Below are positions 6,546 to 8,939 of a stretch of 8,939 nt of DNA, piece by piece (position 1 is the first letter of the stretch; each line of letters starts with the position of its first letter). Under the pieces are notes generated by a model. The model ran no database searches. It saw only the letters and a list, made by a program, of their open reading frames with translations, and had not been told where the DNA came from. This DNA comes from Oscillospiraceae bacterium (GTDB taxonomy: Bacteria; Bacillota; Clostridia; Oscillospirales; Acutalibacteraceae). The stretch is taken from assembly GCA_029004655.1 (NCBI GenBank), contig JAQVYP010000044.1, positions 1 through 8,939 of the forward strand, read 5' to 3'. Made by a program: the position numbers and the translations under genes.

Positions 6546-6705
6546 GGGAATCTCTAAATACTCGGCGTCTGACAGATTGGTGGGGATTTTTTCCCCAATC
6601 AAGGAAAAAACGGAGCAAATACTTTGTGTATTTGCGAGTATTTTGACGCTGAGTGGGGGAAAAAGACACACTAAGATGGCGGACGATGAGTTTTTAGAGG
6701 TTCCC
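6546..6705. mobile_element. 160-bp MITE-like insertion with TIRs and ATTA duplication
   Basis: The ends GGGAATCTCTAAA (6546-6558) and, inverted, GGGAACCTCTAAA (6693-6705) match at 12/13. Extended to 24 bases they match at about 20/24, with weaker similarity further in. A direct repeat TAAT flanks both sides (6542-6545 and 6706-6709), consistent with a 4-bp target duplication, although the context is A/T-rich. Internally there are two more hairpins: GCAAATAC/GTATTTGC (6615-6622 with 6628-6635) and GATTGG/CCAATC (6575-6580 with 6595-6600). There is no gene inside. It splits the sensor operon between the Fe-S protein and the second DRTGG gene and would be transcribed as a structured spacer of about 160 nt. 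The autonomous parent element is not identified. Confidence 0.7.
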
Positions 6706-6739
6706 TAATATAATAATAATCCAAAGGTCATTGCAAGTA

Positions 6740-8026
6740 TTAAATATCTTCAATATTCAATGTTTCAAAGGTTTGCGCAAGCTGCCTGACCTTGTCGCGC
6801 AGTTTGAAAACACAGTCGCTTTCCTGTGCGTGTCCACGAACAATGTCTTCCGCCAATGCTCTGCAAGATGGTGATCCGCATGAACCGCAATCAAGACCGG
6901 GCAGGCGACTCGTGATTTTCTCGATTTCGTGCATCATATTTAATGCCTCGTTTAAATCTTCCGACAGCTTTAAAGCCGGTGCAGATGTAAGCTGTTGCTT
7001 CCACGTTAATTCTGCTTCAACATTGCTGTCGCTTGATTGTTCTTGTTCAGAAGGAAGGTGCTTTTTCAAAAGATGGATTCTTGTCTTTGCAACATAAGGA
7101 TTTTCGACTGTCAATACACCACCGACACAACCGCCCGAACAGGCATTAAGCTCAATAAAATGCAGACCGTTAAGCTTGTCGTCCTCAACCTCTTCAAGAA
7201 CCTTGATTACGTTTTCAATTCCGTCTGCTGCTAAATAATAATTGTCCGAAATTGCAACCGATTCACCACCGCTGTTTGCCCAGCCGACGCCAACCATGCT
7301 GGAACTAGCCAGATTTTTAGGGGTTTCGATTTTATTCATGGCAGATACTAAACATGGGTAAATGTCGCTGATTGCAAGCGCACCGTCCACAGAAGATTTT
7401 TTGCTGTTGATTGGGTGTTTAATATCGGTGATTTTAGCAGGGCAGGGGGATATGAAGAAAACCCCGATATCCTTGCGTGGAAGACCAGTTTTCTGCGCTG
7501 CTCGCCTTTTAGCAAGACGTGCGGCATACTCCATTGGGGAGTGAAAAGGCAATACATTTTCACATAGTTGTGGAAATCTAACCCTAATCAATCGCTCAAC
7601 AGCAGGGCAAGCCGATGAAATGACAGGATATTTTAACTTTCCGGATCTTATTAATATACTTGTTGCATTGGAAATAATTTCAGCGGCCACAGCAACCTCA
7701 AAAACATCGTCAAAACCGATATCAAGCAACGCGGTTAAACAAAAATTGATATCTGTTAAATTGTTTATTTGTCCATATAACGACGGGGCGGGGATTGCAA
7801 TTTTATATTTGAATTTTTGAATAGACTCAAATGAGTCAAAAACGGCTTTCTTGGCATGATGAGGGCAAACACGAATACATTCGCCGCAATCAATGCAAAG
7901 CTCGGGGAGAATTTTTGCTTTTCCACCCTGAACGCGGATAGCTTGAGTTGGACATCTCTTAATGCAGTTTGTACAGCCTTTACATTTTTGGCTGTCAAGG
8001 GTAACTGAATGAGGATAATGAGCCAT
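6740..8026 (-). CDS. HydS-like [FeFe]-hydrogenase H-domain iron-sulfur sensor protein
   Basis: A 428-residue iron-sulfur protein. Residues 15-25 and 44-54 form a 2x[4Fe-4S] ferredoxin domain (CxxCxxCxxxCP twice). The H-cluster domain follows with all three loops: L1 SSACPA (cluster Cys140), L2 SPCPAK (Cys195, Lys198), L3 NACSGGC (Cys296, Cys300). A C-terminal Fe-S (Fes/pfam04060-type) domain has Cys380, 383, 388 and 405 in LPGLDCGSCGSPSC. All four H-cluster cysteine ligands are kept. The proton-relay cysteine that precedes the L1 ligand in catalytic enzymes is alanine (A139), and the two usual active-site methionines are Ser193 and Asn294. These are traits of putative sensory HydS enzymes, so a role in sensing H2 or redox state is more likely than bulk catalysis. 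There is no PAS domain. The ATG at 8026 has GGTGG upstream; a GTG at 8038 would add only 4 residues. Confidence 0.85.
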   Translation of the reverse strand: MAHYPHSVTLDSQKCKGCTNCIKRCPTQAIRVQGGKAKILPELCIDCGECIRVCPHHAKKAVFDSFESIQKFKYKIAIPAPSLYGQINNLTDINFCLTALLDIGFDDVFEVAVAAEIISNATSILIRSGKLKYPVISSACPAVERLIRVRFPQLCENVLPFHSPMEYAARLAKRRAAQKTGLPRKDIGVFFISPCPAKITDIKHPINSKKSSVDGALAISDIYPCLVSAMNKIETPKNLASSSMVGVGWANSGGESVAISDNYYLAADGIENVIKVLEEVEDDKLNGLHFIELNACSGGCVGGVLTVENPYVAKTRIHLLKKHLPSEQEQSSDSNVEAELTWKQQLTSAPALKLSEDLNEALNMMHEIEKITSRLPGLDCGSCGSPSCRALAEDIVRGHAQESDCVFKLRDKVRQLAQTFETLNIEDI

Positions 8027-8049
8027 TACTAACACCACCGCAACTTTTA

Positions 8050-8475
8050 TTAATTATTGTTTATAAGCATATAAACAGTTGTTCCAACACCAACTGTGGT
8101 GTCGATTTGTAAATCATCGGTATATTTCTTTATGTTTGGAAGTCCCATTCCAGCACCAAAGCCAAGCTCGTGTACATCGATTGGCGCAGTCGAATATCCC
8201 TCCCGCATGGCAAGCTCTACATTAGGAATGCCGGGACCCGAGTCAGCCAGCCATACTTCCACTTTATCGGGGGCTATATCGGCTGTTATTTCTCCACCGC
8301 CGGCATGAATAACCATGTTGATTTCACCTTCATACACTGCGATTGCAACACGGCGAATAAACCCCGGATCGTATCCTATTTGTTTAAGCGTATGCTTCAA
8401 ATCGCTTGATGCAAGTCCGGCTTTTGTAAAATCGTCTCCATCAACTGCGTATTTAAGTGTGATTTTCTCCGGCAT
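8050..8475 (-). CDS. RsbW-like GHKL ATPase (anti-sigma / serine kinase type)
   Basis: A 141-residue stand-alone HATPase domain. The ATP-binding boxes are present: N-box E49-GEI-N53 in VYEGEINMVIHAGG, G1 box D78-SGPG in LADSGPGIP, and G2 box GFGAGMGLP (105-113). The compact size and absence of a dimerisation or phospho-acceptor histidine domain fit RsbW/SpoIIAB-type serine kinases or anti-sigma factors. No sigma factor or anti-anti-sigma gene is in the window, so its partner is unknown. It may be the Fe-S sensor encoded next or one of the DRTGG proteins. The ATG at 8475 overlaps the previous gene's stop (TAATG), and the GGAGG lies in the upstream gene's last codons, implying coupled translation. 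A longer frame to 8523 would read through the upstream coding region and is not chosen. Confidence 0.85.
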   Translation of the reverse strand: MPEKITLKYAVDGDDFTKAGLASSDLKHTLKQIGYDPGFIRRVAIAVYEGEINMVIHAGGGEITADIAPDKVEVWLADSGPGIPNVELAMREGYSTAPIDVHELGFGAGMGLPNIKKYTDDLQIDTTVGVGTTVYMLINNN

Positions 8476-8828
8476 TAGATGTCGCAACCTCCACGCAAAC
8501 CGTTGCTGAATAGCAAACCACAAGCTGTAAACATGCGATACGGTGTTTTTAGCAGAACTATTTCTCCACGTTCTTTTGCAAGAGAAATCACAGATTCATC
8601 AGGCACTTTGCCACGCACGAAAACAATGCAGTGCATATCCATCATTTCTGCTGTCCTGACAACCTGTGGATTGACGAGGCCTGTAAGCAACACGGATTGA
8701 TCTTTAACAAATGCTAAAACGTCGCTCATCATATCAGCGCCGCAGGCAGTTCGCACTTCCGTATCCAAATTTTCCTCGCCGCAAATAATCTCGGCTTTTA
8801 ATATTTCTTTTACATCTTTGACTGTCAT
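8475..8828 (-). CDS. DRTGG-like regulatory protein (first gene of the sensor operon)
   Basis: A 117-residue protein with the alpha/beta pattern of a DRTGG domain: MTVKDVKEIL, then LDTEVRTACGADMMSDVLAFVK (about 21-42), then SVLLTGLVNPQVVRTAEMMDMHCIVFVRGK. The DRTGG core residues themselves are altered (DTEVRTACG in place of DR..TGG), so it is a diverged paralogue of the second DRTGG gene in the operon, which keeps the core. The C-terminal half (PYRMFTACGLLFSNGLRGGC) is typical of this subgroup. The ATG has GGAGG 10 bases upstream and a promoter about 60 bases before it. Probably a small ligand- or partner-binding regulator for the adjacent ATPase and Fe-S sensor; no enzyme motif is visible. 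Confidence 0.8.
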   Translation of the reverse strand: MTVKDVKEILKAEIICGEENLDTEVRTACGADMMSDVLAFVKDQSVLLTGLVNPQVVRTAEMMDMHCIVFVRGKVPDESVISLAKERGEIVLLKTPYRMFTACGLLFSNGLRGGCDI

Positions 8829-8888
8829 AAATATATTTCCTCCGAACTATTGAGCAATAATTGGATTTGTTCGCAATTAATTACAACC

Positions 8889-8917
8889 ATTATACATAAT
8901 TTATTAAATTTTTACAA
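8889..8917 (-). promoter_or_regulatory. Sigma-A promoter of the hydrogenase-sensor operon
   Basis: On the minus strand, TTGTAA (8912-8917, 4/6 match to TTGACA) is 17 bases from a perfect TATAAT (8889-8894). Transcription would start near 8882 with a leader of about 54 bases before the ATG at 8828. The leader has no strong hairpin. Bases 8918-8939 at the window edge are A/T-rich with no recognisable gene, so the operon probably begins here. Confidence 0.65.
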
Positions 8918-8939
8918 TAGAATTCCAGATAATTCACGC

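Noticed and set aside
6513..6671. In-frame 53-residue N-terminal extension of the second DRTGG gene
   Set aside because: It is translated through the palindromic element and resembles no domain. The GTG at 6512 has a well placed GGAG and matches the start of the paralogue.
8895..8920. Rex-like redox repressor site overlapping the -35 of the sensor operon
   Set aside because: The minus strand there matches TTGTTAANNNNTTAACAA at only about 10 of 14 defined positions, in very A/T-rich DNA, with the second half-site poorly kept. A nearby TTGT...ACAA pair has the wrong spacing. It is too weak to call without a genome-wide motif model.
1..8939. CRISPR arrays, tRNA or rRNA genes
   Set aside because: No regularly spaced direct repeats and no cloverleaf or rRNA-like conserved segments were seen on either strand.

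Overview
The window reads as a chromosomal segment of a low-to-moderate-GC anaerobic Firmicute, most likely a Clostridia/Oscillospiraceae-type gut organism. This rests on the strong GGAGG-type ribosome binding sites, sigma-A-like promoters, the hydrogenase-linked signalling gene set, and protein families (TIGR03960/TIGR03936-type radical SAM pair, DUF2975/XRE pair, DUF4173) common in that class. No genus can be assigned from sequence alone. Every gene lies on the minus strand, so transcription runs from high to low coordinates.

Region A (8939 down to about 5425) is a five-gene operon. It starts with a good promoter (8889-8917), followed by a small DRTGG-like protein, an RsbW-type GHKL ATPase, an iron-sulfur protein carrying an [FeFe]-hydrogenase H-domain of the putative sensory (HydS-like) kind, a second DRTGG protein, and a PHP-domain metallophosphoesterase. 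Together they look like a redox or H2-sensing module: an H-cluster-type sensor, a protein kinase/anti-sigma-like ATPase, a hydrolase, and two small regulatory domains. Two palindromic, MITE-like elements interrupt this operon. One (6546-6705) sits between the sensor and the second DRTGG gene, has imperfect terminal inverted repeats, and is flanked by a 4-bp direct repeat. The other (5264-5430) is a near-full-length palindrome whose outer end supplies the last codon and stop of the PHP gene.

Region B (5029 down to 2709) is a tight three-gene operon with its own consensus promoter: a four-helix DUF2975 membrane protein, a small Cro/CI-type regulator, and a large polytopic DUF4173 membrane protein. 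It ends at a hairpin terminator whose upstream arm overlaps the -10 box of the next promoter.

Region C (2622 down to 138) holds the conserved radical SAM pair: a YgiQ-like radical SAM protein and, overlapping it by 14 bases from a TTG start, its partner DUF2344 protein. The last 137 bases are noncoding. They carry an extended -10 promoter-like motif that probably serves a gene outside the window.

Several starts were moved inward from the longest possible reading frames. The reasons are ribosome binding sites, promoter positions or family start consensus, and each is explained in the entry.
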